This document shows positions 16,445 to 25,046 of a stretch of DNA of 64,000 nt, piece by piece (the stretch's first letter is position 1; every line of letters starts with the position of its first letter). The translations under genes and the position numbers were made by a program. Source of the DNA: JACPFJ01 sp036504875 (GTDB lineage Bacteria; Desulfobacterota; Desulfuromonadia; Geobacterales; Pseudopelobacteraceae); the NCBI GenBank assembly GCA_036504875.1, contig DASXUK010000002.1, positions 55,803 to 119,802 on the forward strand. Direction: 5' to 3'. The notes below the pieces were generated by a model that was given only the letters and a program-made list of their open reading frames with translations, had not been told where the DNA came from and did no database searches.

Positions 16445-17518
16445 TCAATACGTTTTAGGGTTATGATCAACACCGTGACAGGTCAGCCAGCATTCACCAT
16501 GAAAACTATAGGTGCCTTTTTCTACAAATTTAAGCTTACCGGTGGAGCTTTCAGTTACGTAATCTCGATTAAAACGAATTAGATATCTGTTTTCTACGCT
16601 GCCGTGGGATGTATGGCAGGTATAGCATGAGGTGCCGCCACCTTTAAAATTGCGTTCTCCGGCTATATGCCGGGAATGGGAGGGAAAACTTTCGTTGCCT
16701 AAAATACTGGAGCGTTTGTGACAACGATAGCAGAGGGCATAAGCAAAACTATTCTCTGTGAGATTATCTCCAGTGGTATAGTTTTCAACCAGCAAGCCCT
16801 GATACTTTGATCCATGTGGGCCACGCGGTGAGTTGGGATCATCACTGGCATGGCAGTCGCCGCATTTGATGACAGAGACATCATTGGCAGCTCCTTTTTT
16901 CTCCCGGTAGGGACGCAGCAGGCTGATAACAGCCAAGTTTTTGCCCTCCCCTTCCACAGGATGGAAAGAGGGGTTGTTGGTAGAGAATTCTATGCGCTTA
17001 TTGGTAGACTTCACCGGCAGATTTGCACTATCTGCATGGCAAAGGTAGCAGAGCTCAAATTCTTTTTTGATCGGCGAATTAAAGTTACCGATTTTTTTAC
17101 CTTTCAATCCGGCATATGGATACTGGCTTGAAACAAAATGGGGGCTATGACAGTCGGCGCACTCGGCATGGCGAGGCATATTTTGATCTTTTTCAGGCAA
17201 AATTTCATTTGAACCATGAATGTTACGCTTATTAAAGGAGGGATGGCGGTAGTTTTTGGAAAATTCTCTGGCAATATTTTTATTTTGCGTCTGGTGGGGC
17301 TGGCGCAAGGCTGCTGTATTAGCTAATCCATGACAACTTAAGCATTTATAAGACCCGCCACCATCATTGAAATTGAAACCTAGATGACAGGCGGCGCAAC
17401 CAAGCGGCACAATCTTGGGATCCAGATGATCGGGGGTTACAGATGCGAGCAGTATGCTTGACAGGGTTAACAGAATCAACACCGACAACCCAATTACTTC
17501 CATACTCTTTGCTTTCAT
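16445..17518 (-). CDS. Multiheme c-type cytochrome (seven CXXCH plus one CX3CH)
   Basis: This 357-residue exported protein has a signal peptide (about 5-26). CXXCH sites lie at residues 41-45, 59-63, 120-124, 157-161, 219-223, 263-267 and 298-302. A CWLTCH site at 343-348 has one extra spacer residue. Segments such as CADCHSPH and CYTCHTSHG match the doubled-CXXCH type seen in Geobacter multiheme cytochromes. An AAAGG SD precedes the ATG. It lies between the tetraheme genes of the same operon and is likely part of an extracytoplasmic electron path, as inferred from context. Confidence 0.9.
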   Translation of the reverse strand: MKAKSMEVIGLSVLILLTLSSILLASVTPDHLDPKIVPLGCAACHLGFNFNDGGGSYKCLSCHGLANTAALRQPHQTQNKNIAREFSKNYRHPSFNKRNIHGSNEILPEKDQNMPRHAECADCHSPHFVSSQYPYAGLKGKKIGNFNSPIKKEFELCYLCHADSANLPVKSTNKRIEFSTNNPSFHPVEGEGKNLAVISLLRPYREKKGAANDVSVIKCGDCHASDDPNSPRGPHGSKYQGLLVENYTTGDNLTENSFAYALCYRCHKRSSILGNESFPSHSRHIAGERNFKGGGTSCYTCHTSHGSVENRYLIRFNRDYVTESSTGKLKFVEKGTYSFHGECWLTCHGVDHNPKTY

Positions 17519-17542
17519 GGCTTTACCTTTCTGATTCTGCCC

Positions 17543-18508
17543 TTATGGCATGGAAGGCCAATCTGGGTTGTATAAATTCCTGGTTGGAAAGCTATGACAA
17601 TTTTCGCATAAGGCCCTTTGATCTTGAACAGCTGTATTACTACCCTTATGCAGTCTCCAGAAAGGTGCCACTTTTCTGGAATCAGTTGCAGAACAGGCAG
17701 CCAAAGCTGTACCGGCAGCGTTATAACAAGCAGTATCATCTGATTGGTTTTGATGAGGATCGTGACAGGTGGTGCATTGCATCTTGCCGTTTCTTAGTTG
17801 TAATTCCTTGTCGGTTGGAAGCCTGAAACCCCTCGACACAGTGCTTAATGACTGTTGAACAGCATTGTATTTAAAAGAGACTGGGTGGTGTCCTCTTTTC
17901 ATCTTATCATTACTCGGATCAACAAGGTTCGGCTTGAAGGAGGCCAGACCAGAAATTGCTGAGAGGGTAGAGCCACTCGGGTAATCGGGGCTAATCATGG
18001 TAATACTCCCCCCCCGCCATACACTGCCGATTTTAGAGACGCCGTCATGACAACTAAGGCAAAGCTTTGACGATCCATCCGGCTTCCATCCACTAGTATA
18101 ACCGGCATTGCCACTGATAGTTGAATTAAGACGTATCTTTAACGTGGCGGATGAAAATCGCTGAAATCCGATCGATGGATCTGAAAAATTGCGGTTCCAG
18201 AGCGGAGTTTGATCGGCATGGGTGTTAGCGCTATGGGGGGTATGACAGAATATGCAAACCTGGCGCCCCTTTGGTGGGCCATTGATATAATCGCTGCTAG
18301 CGACTGCCTTATACTTGATGATAGGGTTATCTCTGACTTTGGTCCAAAGCGATGGGTTTTGTGACACATTATACACGTCCGAAGAAAGGTTATGCTTGTT
18401 GAGTTCCTCCGATACCTTTGGGCCTGCCCCCACAGCCAAAAAAACAAACAAGAACAGCAGTTGGAAAACTGTGCCGATTATTATGAGGGAGTTGCGAAAA
18501 GATATCAT
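17543..18508 (-). CDS. Tetraheme c-type cytochrome (doubled-CXXCH type)
   Basis: This 321-residue exported cytochrome has a signal peptide (about 8-28, ending near VGAG) and four CXXCH sites: CIFCHTPH (85-89), CLSCHDG (150-154), CTTCHDPH (245-249) and CENCH (301-305). The CxxCHTPH and CxxCHDPH patterns are the doubled-CXXCH signature common in Geobacter cytochromes, where they often sit with NHL proteins. The ATG overlaps the NHL gene stop (ATGA) and has an AAGGGG SD, so the two proteins are made together. Confidence 0.92.
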   Translation of the reverse strand: MISFRNSLIIIGTVFQLLFLFVFLAVGAGPKVSEELNKHNLSSDVYNVSQNPSLWTKVRDNPIIKYKAVASSDYINGPPKGRQVCIFCHTPHSANTHADQTPLWNRNFSDPSIGFQRFSSATLKIRLNSTISGNAGYTSGWKPDGSSKLCLSCHDGVSKIGSVWRGGSITMISPDYPSGSTLSAISGLASFKPNLVDPSNDKMKRGHHPVSFKYNAVQQSLSTVSRGFRLPTDKELQLRNGKMQCTTCHDPHQNQSDDTACYNAAGTALAACSATDSRKVAPFWRLHKGSNTAVQDQRALCENCHSFPTRNLYNPDWPSMP

Positions 18509-19569
18509 TGCTGCACCCCTTGTTTTAGATACTGAAAAACCTGGATTCTATGGTTGAAAGAGTCCGAGACGTAAATCCGGTCATCCCGATCTATAAAGAT
18601 ACCTGTTGGCAGCATGAACTCTCCCGGCAGCGCCCCCTCCTGGGAAACATACAGAAGTAATCGTCCCTGCGGATTAAATATTTGAAAGTTGCCAAAAATT
18701 GCATCCATAACATACAGATTCCTATCACTGTCTGTAGCGATCCCTTTCGGACGTGCAAATGAACCGGGCGTATCACCTATCTGTCCCTGGCTTCTTATGT
18801 ATTTTCCATTGGAATCGAAAATCCTGACTGTAAAGTTCATGGTATCGGTAACATAAATGTTGTCGGCCTTGTCAACCGCCACATAGGTAGGCATGTTTAG
18901 CTTTTCCGGAAAATCAGGTCCCGGAAGCTCATTCTTTAACAAATCATCGCTGCCAAATATAAATATTTTATTCGCCTCGATATCGGCAACGACCTTATCA
19001 CCTTTGGAGGTTAGCGCAATTCCAGCAGGTCTCTTCAACATTCCTTTGCCATCCAGCTCCTTTATCAGGGCCCCTTCCTGGTTGAGCTTATATATTCCGG
19101 CGGTTTGGGAATCGGTTACATAAAGATTTTTATCCTTATCGAGAGCCACTCCCACCGGGCTGCCAAAAGGCTTTCCACCAGCTTGTACAATAAAAGTGAC
19201 ATCATGCGAAGCAAGATTATATTTATGTATCAAGCCAAGTGAGGGATCGGCGATATAAAGTAAGCCGTCACCATCAGCAGCCATGCCATGGGGCGTATAA
19301 AAACCTATATAATCCATGCTGTAACCAGCAAATAAGTCTAAAAATTTACCCACTGCCCCTTTATTGGCAACAAGTACATCCTCGGGTCCATTAACAACCC
19401 GTAACAACCTGATGCGTGGTGTCTCAGGCTCAAGCGGCCAGGTAAGATCAATACGCGAATCACGCCAGGCGGCCGGATCCAATTTTGCAGAAGCACAGCC
19501 TCCGAGGATTGCCATGATCAGACAAAGCTTTAGAAAACCAATCCTGCCTATAAGGTTTAGTTTAAGCAT
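18505..19569 (-). CDS. NHL-repeat lipoprotein
   Basis: This 354-residue lipoprotein has its acylated cysteine at about residue 25 (AILGGC). It contains at least five NHL/beta-propeller repeats with the recurring pattern GxAxDxDxxLYVxD (GVALDKDKNLYVTD, GIATDSDRNLYVMD, GIFIDRDDRIYVSD). NHL propellers are binding scaffolds and have no fixed chemistry. The ATG at 19569 is preferred: earlier in-frame starts would lie within the small membrane-protein gene and would place a long non-signal sequence before the lipobox. It probably acts at the outer membrane as partner of the adjacent cytochromes, which is inference. Confidence 0.9.
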   Translation of the reverse strand: MLKLNLIGRIGFLKLCLIMAILGGCASAKLDPAAWRDSRIDLTWPLEPETPRIRLLRVVNGPEDVLVANKGAVGKFLDLFAGYSMDYIGFYTPHGMAADGDGLLYIADPSLGLIHKYNLASHDVTFIVQAGGKPFGSPVGVALDKDKNLYVTDSQTAGIYKLNQEGALIKELDGKGMLKRPAGIALTSKGDKVVADIEANKIFIFGSDDLLKNELPGPDFPEKLNMPTYVAVDKADNIYVTDTMNFTVRIFDSNGKYIRSQGQIGDTPGSFARPKGIATDSDRNLYVMDAIFGNFQIFNPQGRLLLYVSQEGALPGEFMLPTGIFIDRDDRIYVSDSFNHRIQVFQYLKQGVQQ

Positions 19570-19747
19570 TAAGAAGACCGACAATCCAGACTGCAAATGA
19601 CCCAACCACTGCAAACCCCCATTTAAGCGCAGGACGGCCTTCAAATTGCCCGCGTGCAGGAAATGCCTTAAAAATGAAAACCAATGTGGAACTTATCCAT
19701 CCCACAACTCCCGTTATTAAAACTACCGACCAGAAAGCATCAGACAC
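19562..19747 (-). CDS. Small two-helix membrane protein, unknown function
   Basis: This 61-residue protein has two predicted membrane helices (about 5-28 and 42-60). They are joined by a short loop with basic and acidic residues (KAFPARGQFEGRPALKWG). I do not recognise a family. Support for it being real is positional. A GTG start lies 1 bp after the glycosyltransferase stop with an AAGG-type SD, and its stop overlaps the NHL gene start by 8 bp. It therefore fills the gap in a tightly coupled operon. It might anchor or assist the glycosyltransferase, or belong to the electron-transfer complex; neither is shown. Confidence 0.75.
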   Translation of the reverse strand: MSDAFWSVVLITGVVGWISSTLVFIFKAFPARGQFEGRPALKWGFAVVGSFAVWIVGLLNA

Positions 19748-19748
19748 T

Positions 19749-20480
19749 TTACACCTTCTTTATGCCAAAAAAAGTTGAGAACAAGCTGCTTAATTTGAGC
19801 TTCCAGACCATTGCAATCGCTTCCAGTACGATCCTCCGGGACATTTTGGAACTGCCGGCGTGGCGATCAATGAAAATTATCGGCACCTCCACAATCTGAA
19901 AGCCCTTCTCCATACAACGGTAGTTCATTTCAATCTGAAAGGAATATCCATCCGATCTGACGCTGTCGACATCGATCTTTTCAAGGGTAGCTCTGCGAAA
20001 ACATTTAAACCCGCTTGTACAGTCTTTTACTTTTAGACCTGTTATCAGCCTGGTATAAACACTCGCGAAATAGCTGAGTATCAACCGGCGAATAGGCCAG
20101 TTAACAACACTGACACCGTTGAGATAGCGAGACCCAATCACCAGATCGCAATCAGCGATACTCTCTAAAAACAAAGGGAGCACAGCAGGATCATGTGAAA
20201 AATCCGCATCCATCTCAATAATAAAGTCTGCACCCATTTCCAGCGCTACTTTAAACCCAGTTCGGTATGCAGACCCTAAGCCAAGTTTTCCTGATCGATG
20301 GATTACCTGAATTCTTTTTTCAGCAGCTGCCAAATCGTCAGCCAGACATCCGGTACCATCAGGCGAATTATCATCAACGAACAAAATCTGCAGACAAGGA
20401 TGCTGCTTAAGAATATCCGCTGCAAGACGCACTATATTATCGTGCTCATTATAGGTAGGAACAACAACTATAGCCTTCAA
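19749..20480 (-). CDS. Polyprenol monophosphomannose synthase-like glycosyltransferase (GT2)
   Basis: This 243-residue GT-A glycosyltransferase belongs to the dolichol-phosphate mannosyltransferase group. It has VVVPTYNEHDNI, VDDNSPDGT, the DxD-type metal site EMDADFSHDP, GSRYLNG and a C-terminal basic segment (FIDRHAGSSKMS). These enzymes transfer a sugar from a nucleotide donor to a polyprenyl phosphate on the cytoplasmic face. The catalytic domain lacks the C-terminal membrane domain of longer homologues. The start is TTG, and no ATG precedes the conserved start. Its place between a foldase and cytochromes suggests lipid-linked sugar for envelope glycans or protein glycosylation, but that is speculative. 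Confidence 0.88.
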   Translation of the reverse strand: MKAIVVVPTYNEHDNIVRLAADILKQHPCLQILFVDDNSPDGTGCLADDLAAAEKRIQVIHRSGKLGLGSAYRTGFKVALEMGADFIIEMDADFSHDPAVLPLFLESIADCDLVIGSRYLNGVSVVNWPIRRLILSYFASVYTRLITGLKVKDCTSGFKCFRRATLEKIDVDSVRSDGYSFQIEMNYRCMEKGFQIVEVPIIFIDRHAGSSKMSRRIVLEAIAMVWKLKLSSLFSTFFGIKKV

Positions 20481-20481
20481 G

Positions 20482-21456
20482 CTACTTCTTTCCCGGATAT
20501 GAAATCACAGCTTTATTCTTGAGGTTTGACAGCCAAAGATCTGAAAGGCGCTTTTTTTCATTATTGAGAAGCTCATTCTTTATTTTTTTAGAAACTTCCT
20601 CAAATGGAAGCTGACGCGGCAACTTTTTTTCAACAAGTTGGATAATGTGATAGCCATAGATTGTCTCCACCAGATCGCTGATTTCACCGACTTTCATTTT
20701 TGCGAGGGCAGCATCAAATTCTGACTCTGTCTGACCAGCATGAAAATATCCCATGTCTCCGCCTTTTATTCGGGTCAGATCATCCGATTCCTGTGCAGCA
20801 ATGTCGGCAAAGATCCCGCCATCTCTCACTTTTTTCAGAATAGCCTCGGCTCTGGAGCGAGCACGAGCACGTTCTTCATCGTTCGCAGCCGGATCAAATT
20901 TTATGAGAATATGGCTAGCGCGATATTCTCGCGGCTTACTATAATGTGATCCATTTTGTTCGTAATAACTCTTGACCATCGCATCCGGCACTACAGCCTG
21001 ATTGTCAATTTCGGCTATACTTATGCGCTCAGCAAGAACAGTACGTTCCACAAACCTGGCAAAGCTTTTCAGATCAAAGCCGGAACCAGCAATAGCGGCC
21101 TCAAATCCTTCTTTTTCTTTGTAGTTGCGGGAAAGCTTTTCAATCTCCGCCGTTAACTCACTTTCACCTAGCTTCATTCCTTTTGCTAAGGCATCTTGAT
21201 ATTGCAGCTCTGTTAACACCAGTTTTTGCAAAGCCTCTGCACGTAATTTCTCTGTTTTTTCATCAGAAACATTTCCGTGATAATTCCGGTTCTGGGGGAG
21301 CAACTTCCAGTATTCCTGATTCAAGTCAGCTTTTTTAAGTTGAATACCATTCACTATTGCAACGACACTATTTTCTTCCTGAGCAAACAGAAATAGCGGG
21401 GCTGAGCAGAGGATAGCAATACTTACGATAACAAAGCGAAAACTCCTAAAGATCAT
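20482..21456 (-). CDS. Periplasmic parvulin peptidyl-prolyl isomerase (SurA/PrsA-like)
   Basis: This 324-residue foldase has a signal peptide (about 5-25, ending FAQE), a SurA-N-like helical domain (about 30-150) and one PpiC rotamase domain (about 175-275: ASHILIKF, FADIAAQESDD, GGDMGYF, GYHIIQLVEK). It helps fold exported proteins. It is the first gene after promoter 21492-21520 and leads the cytochrome unit, so a dedicated role in maturing the NHL lipoprotein or cytochromes is plausible. The SD is AAGGA. Confidence 0.92.
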   Translation of the reverse strand: MIFRSFRFVIVSIAILCSAPLFLFAQEENSVVAIVNGIQLKKADLNQEYWKLLPQNRNYHGNVSDEKTEKLRAEALQKLVLTELQYQDALAKGMKLGESELTAEIEKLSRNYKEKEGFEAAIAGSGFDLKSFARFVERTVLAERISIAEIDNQAVVPDAMVKSYYEQNGSHYSKPREYRASHILIKFDPAANDEERARARSRAEAILKKVRDGGIFADIAAQESDDLTRIKGGDMGYFHAGQTESEFDAALAKMKVGEISDLVETIYGYHIIQLVEKKLPRQLPFEEVSKKIKNELLNNEKKRLSDLWLSNLKNKAVISYPGKK

Positions 21457-21491
21457 TCTTAATCCTTTTTAAGCAACATTGATAACGACAA

Positions 21492-21520
21492 ATACTAATT
21501 TAAATCAATAATAAAAGCAA
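21492..21520 (-). promoter_or_regulatory. Sigma-70-like promoter of the foldase/cytochrome unit
   Basis: On the minus strand TTGCTT and TAGTAT are separated by 17 bp, about 35 bp upstream of the foldase ATG. The region is AT-rich and is the only sizeable gap between rodA and the foldase gene. Confidence 0.5.
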
Positions 21521-21548
21521 GATGAACCACCGAAAGTCAACCTTCCCA

Positions 21549-22649
21549 TCAGAACATAAATCTTCTCATGCTGATATTCTGAAGTATTCCAACACCAATC
21601 ATACTAGTGATCATTGAGGTACCACCATAGGAGAAAAACGGCAACGGAACTCCGACCACTGGGAACATTCCGATAACCATACCCATGTTTATGACGATAT
21701 GCCAAAAAAGCATGGCTGTCACCCCCACTGCCAAAAGACCACCGAAGCGGTCATTACAACGACGGGCGATATTAAGCCCCCACAGTACCAGTGAAAGGTA
21801 CAGTACAATCAAAATCAGACAACCAATAAAACCCCATTCCTCCGCAAAAACAGAAAAGGCAAAATCCGTGTGTTGTTCAGGCAAAAAACGAAGCTGTGAC
21901 TGAGTTCCTTTGATGTAGCCCTTACCGATAATACCGCCTGAACCAACAGCGATCTTGCTCTGAATAATGTGGTAGCCGCTGCCCAGCCGGGAGCGTTCCG
22001 GATCAAGAAAATCAAGTATTCTGTTTTTCTGGTAGGGCCTTAACAGCTTGGCCCAAGCCAGCCACGCTACCGGGATTGTGACAAGGACAAAGGTTACGAT
22101 CGTTCCCCAGCGAAGGCCGACGTAGAAAGTCATGGATATCGCAATCAGGATGACCAGGATAGCAGTCCCAAGATCGGGCTGTTTCATTATGAGCATGGTC
22201 GGCAGCGCCAGGATTCCGATCGGAATACAAAGGTCTTTCACAGTCAGGCGATCAATAGAGTGAAAGTTATTGAAGAAACGGGCATAGGTAATTATTATTA
22301 CTATTTTCATCAACTCGGAAGGTTGGATATTAAAAAATCCAAGGTGCAACCAGCGTGTGGCTCCCATAGAACGACGTCCGATAACAAGCACTGCCAGAAG
22401 CAGGATTATCAGAAACCCGTACAGCCAGTAGGAGAGATCTTCAAGAATATGGTAGTCGATACTACACACAACAAGCATGATAAATAAACCGAACAGCAGC
22501 CAGTACATCTGCTTTATGTAATAAGGAGCACCAATGATCTTATAAGGTGTAGTGGCACTGTAAATATTAAGGATCCCTAGCAGACAGATAATCAGCGCCA
22601 GTCCAAGCAGAGTCCAGTCTATGTTTGTCAGCAACCGGCGGTCAATCAC
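21549..22649 (-). CDS. rodA: Peptidoglycan glycosyltransferase RodA (SEDS family)
   Basis: RodA polymerises glycan strands during cell elongation together with PBP2. The 366 residues form about ten membrane helices with SEDS motifs (IQPSELMKI, KQPDLGTAIL, GYHIIQSKIAVGSGG, FLPEQHTDFAFSVFAEEWG, VPLPFFSYGG). The GTG start lies inside the mrdA stop region (overlap of 8 bp) and has a GAGGGGG SD. It is the last gene of the rfbA-mreCD-mrdA-rodA unit. Confidence 0.97.
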   Translation of the reverse strand: MIDRRLLTNIDWTLLGLALIICLLGILNIYSATTPYKIIGAPYYIKQMYWLLFGLFIMLVVCSIDYHILEDLSYWLYGFLIILLLAVLVIGRRSMGATRWLHLGFFNIQPSELMKIVIIITYARFFNNFHSIDRLTVKDLCIPIGILALPTMLIMKQPDLGTAILVILIAISMTFYVGLRWGTIVTFVLVTIPVAWLAWAKLLRPYQKNRILDFLDPERSRLGSGYHIIQSKIAVGSGGIIGKGYIKGTQSQLRFLPEQHTDFAFSVFAEEWGFIGCLILIVLYLSLVLWGLNIARRCNDRFGGLLAVGVTAMLFWHIVINMGMVIGMFPVVGVPLPFFSYGGTSMITSMIGVGILQNISMRRFMF

Positions 22650-24555
22650 TGACAGCCCCCTCTTTTAACGGTTCTTTGGAAGGCATTGACCCTTTTTCCT
22701 CGCCTTTAACCTCATCTCCTTTCGCCCTGCTAGCTTTTTCAACCGGTTTCTTGCTATCAAACCACGCTCTCAGCATTCTACCGACAATAGGTGCAGCCGC
22801 TGAGCCTCCATGCTCTCCATGCTCTACAACAACCGCAACAGCTATTTCCGGTTTTTCAAAGGGTGCAAAAGCCACAAACAACGCGTGATCGCGATATTGA
22901 TATGGAGTGCCTTTATTGCTGTCACGGAGCTTTACCACCTGTGAGGTTCCGGTCTTACCAGCCACCTGGACATCGTAAAGGCGTGCCATGGCGCCGGTTC
23001 CTCCCGGTTCGTTGACGACTGCTGATAAGCCCTGCTTCACTAATTTGAAATTTTCAGCAGCTATGCCGGTCTTGCCTATCATTTCCGGCTTGAATTCTTT
23101 AAGGGGCTTGCCGTCAGTATCAATAATACGTTTAACAAGATGAGGACGGTAGATTGTACCGTCGGTAGCCACGGTAGCAATCATTGAAGCCATCTGAATC
23201 GGTGTCATCAATACATATCCCTGACCAATTGCCACTGAAAGGGTCTCGCCCTGAAACCAGCGTTTGCCGAAACGCTTTTGCTTCCACTCGGTGGTGGGGA
23301 TTAAGCCCCCTTTTTCCTTTGTCAACCCAATTCCCATTGGGGAACCAAGCATGAATTTTTTGGATGTCAAGGCGATTTGATCAACCCCCAAATGCTCGCC
23401 TAATTGATAATAGTAGACGTCGCAAGATTCTCGCAAAGATTTTTTGAGGCTGGTAATTCCATGACCGCGCTTGTTCCAGCACTTGAATGTTGATGTTCCA
23501 AATGTATATTTGCCGGTACAGTTAACAGTACTGGAGTCATTTATTTTCCCGGACTCAAGACCAGTCAGTGCTGTAATGATTTTAAACGTGGAACCGGGCG
23601 GATACTGACCGGTCAGCGCCTTATTCTCCAATGGATGGCGCTTATCCTCCAGGTACTCTTTCCATTTTTCCGCCGGCATTTTTCCACTAAACAACGCGGG
23701 GTCGAAACCCGGGTTGCTCACAAAGGCCAAGATCTCTCCGGTATTAACGTCCATGGCCACCGCGGCGCCAGCCTGATCTCCAAAGGCTTTCTCAGCTTGT
23801 TTTTGTAAGTTGGAATCTATGGTTAGGACAACGCTATTGCCAACAATAGGATAAGATTCGGAGATTACCCGCAAAACTCGGCCACGAGCATCAACCTCCA
23901 ATTGCCGGCCACCATCACTACCATGCAGTTCCTGTTCCCAGGCGCGCTCGATGCCATTTTTACCAATGTAATCTCCGGGATTATAGTCTTCATACTCCTT
24001 ATTATTAAGCTCATCCTCTGAAACCTCACTGATGTAGCCGAGCAGATGGGCCGCCAACACCCCGCCGGAATATTCCCGCACCGGCTTCATCTCGATCTCA
24101 ACCCCTGGAAGTCGCAGGCGATTCTCCTCGATAATCTCAACTTGATCGCGATTAATATTTGAGGCTAGTACTATCGGGTAATATTTGGCCCGACCACTGG
24201 CTTTTTCCCAACGCTCAGCCAGTTCCGTCCGATCAAGAGAAAGAAGGGAGGCAAGCAGGCCCAGAAGGCCATTTTTATCTTTAACCTCTTGGGGAATAAC
24301 TGCCAGGCTGAAGGAGGGCTGATTACTGACCATTATCTTGCCGTTCCGATCCATAATGGTACCGCGGGATGCAGCTATCGGGACAAAACGCAGGCGATTG
24401 TTCTCGGACATGCTTTTATAGTCTTCAGCACTTAAAATCTGCAGATGCCACAGGCGTAGCAACAACAGAAAGAAAATGCCTCCTACTAAAAAAGAGAGCA
24501 ACATAATCCTGCGTTTTGATTCCATGACTTCGCGTACAAAGCGCTGATCTTTCAT
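22642..24555 (-). CDS. mrdA: Penicillin-binding protein 2 (elongation transpeptidase)
   Basis: This 637-residue class B PBP has an N-terminal anchor (about 18-36) and a pedestal/dimerisation domain (about 55-230). In the transpeptidase domain the active-site SxxK lies in PGSTFK, the SxN-equivalent in RESCDVYYY and the KTG motif in VAGKTGTSQ. It crosslinks peptidoglycan in the elongasome with RodA, MreC and MreD. A Lys/Glu-rich tail (about 605-637) follows the domain. The ATG overlaps the mreD stop (ATGA). Confidence 0.97.
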   Translation of the reverse strand: MKDQRFVREVMESKRRIMLLSFLVGGIFFLLLLRLWHLQILSAEDYKSMSENNRLRFVPIAASRGTIMDRNGKIMVSNQPSFSLAVIPQEVKDKNGLLGLLASLLSLDRTELAERWEKASGRAKYYPIVLASNINRDQVEIIEENRLRLPGVEIEMKPVREYSGGVLAAHLLGYISEVSEDELNNKEYEDYNPGDYIGKNGIERAWEQELHGSDGGRQLEVDARGRVLRVISESYPIVGNSVVLTIDSNLQKQAEKAFGDQAGAAVAMDVNTGEILAFVSNPGFDPALFSGKMPAEKWKEYLEDKRHPLENKALTGQYPPGSTFKIITALTGLESGKINDSSTVNCTGKYTFGTSTFKCWNKRGHGITSLKKSLRESCDVYYYQLGEHLGVDQIALTSKKFMLGSPMGIGLTKEKGGLIPTTEWKQKRFGKRWFQGETLSVAIGQGYVLMTPIQMASMIATVATDGTIYRPHLVKRIIDTDGKPLKEFKPEMIGKTGIAAENFKLVKQGLSAVVNEPGGTGAMARLYDVQVAGKTGTSQVVKLRDSNKGTPYQYRDHALFVAFAPFEKPEIAVAVVVEHGEHGGSAAAPIVGRMLRAWFDSKKPVEKASRAKGDEVKGEEKGSMPSKEPLKEGAVSD

Positions 24556-25046
24556 ACAACATCCTGTTCGCGGGCAAAGCCAGGCAGCAGAACAATCAGC
24601 GAGGCTACAAAAGAATTGATAATCAGATGTGGTATCAGCCCTAAGGCCATCGAATATATAATGCCGGGGGTTTTAGTAAACATCAGCAGAAGTAAAAGGT
24701 TGGATGCGACCGAGGCCACGGTAGCCACGGATACTGTAACAACGAATAAAAAACCACTTTCTGTGTAAAGACGATCGGAAACACTTTTGATGATAAGAAA
24801 AATAAGCAAAAAGGTAAACGCATTCAGCCCGAGGTAAAGACCACTGAAGGTATCTTTAAGTAATCCCAGCATCCAGGCCAGTGGAGAACCGCTCGTAAAA
24901 GAGCCCCTGAGCGCCAGGTAGACCATGATAATCAACAGCAAGTCAGGCTTGAAGAGGGTTTCAATATGGATTGGTAGAACCGCTACCTGCAAAACCACGG
25001 CAAAAACAATTGCACCGTATAAAAACAACAACCCGCGCCTACTCAT
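24552..25046 (-). CDS. mreD: Rod shape-determining protein MreD
   Basis: This 164-residue membrane protein has five predicted helices and the MreD pattern PDLLLIIMVYLALRGS and KDTFSGLYLGLNAF. It forms part of the elongasome with MreC. The start overlaps the mreC stop by 8 bp and its end overlaps mrdA, so the four shape genes are translationally coupled. Confidence 0.92.
   Translation of the reverse strand: MSRRGLLFLYGAIVFAVVLQVAVLPIHIETLFKPDLLLIIMVYLALRGSFTSGSPLAWMLGLLKDTFSGLYLGLNAFTFLLIFLIIKSVSDRLYTESGFLFVVTVSVATVASVASNLLLLLMFTKTPGIIYSMALGLIPHLIINSFVASLIVLLPGFAREQDVV

Noticed and set aside
17515..17739. Minus-strand frame of 74 codons near the cytochrome genes
   Set aside because: It lies almost wholly over the end of the tetraheme cytochrome gene in another frame and has no own SD.
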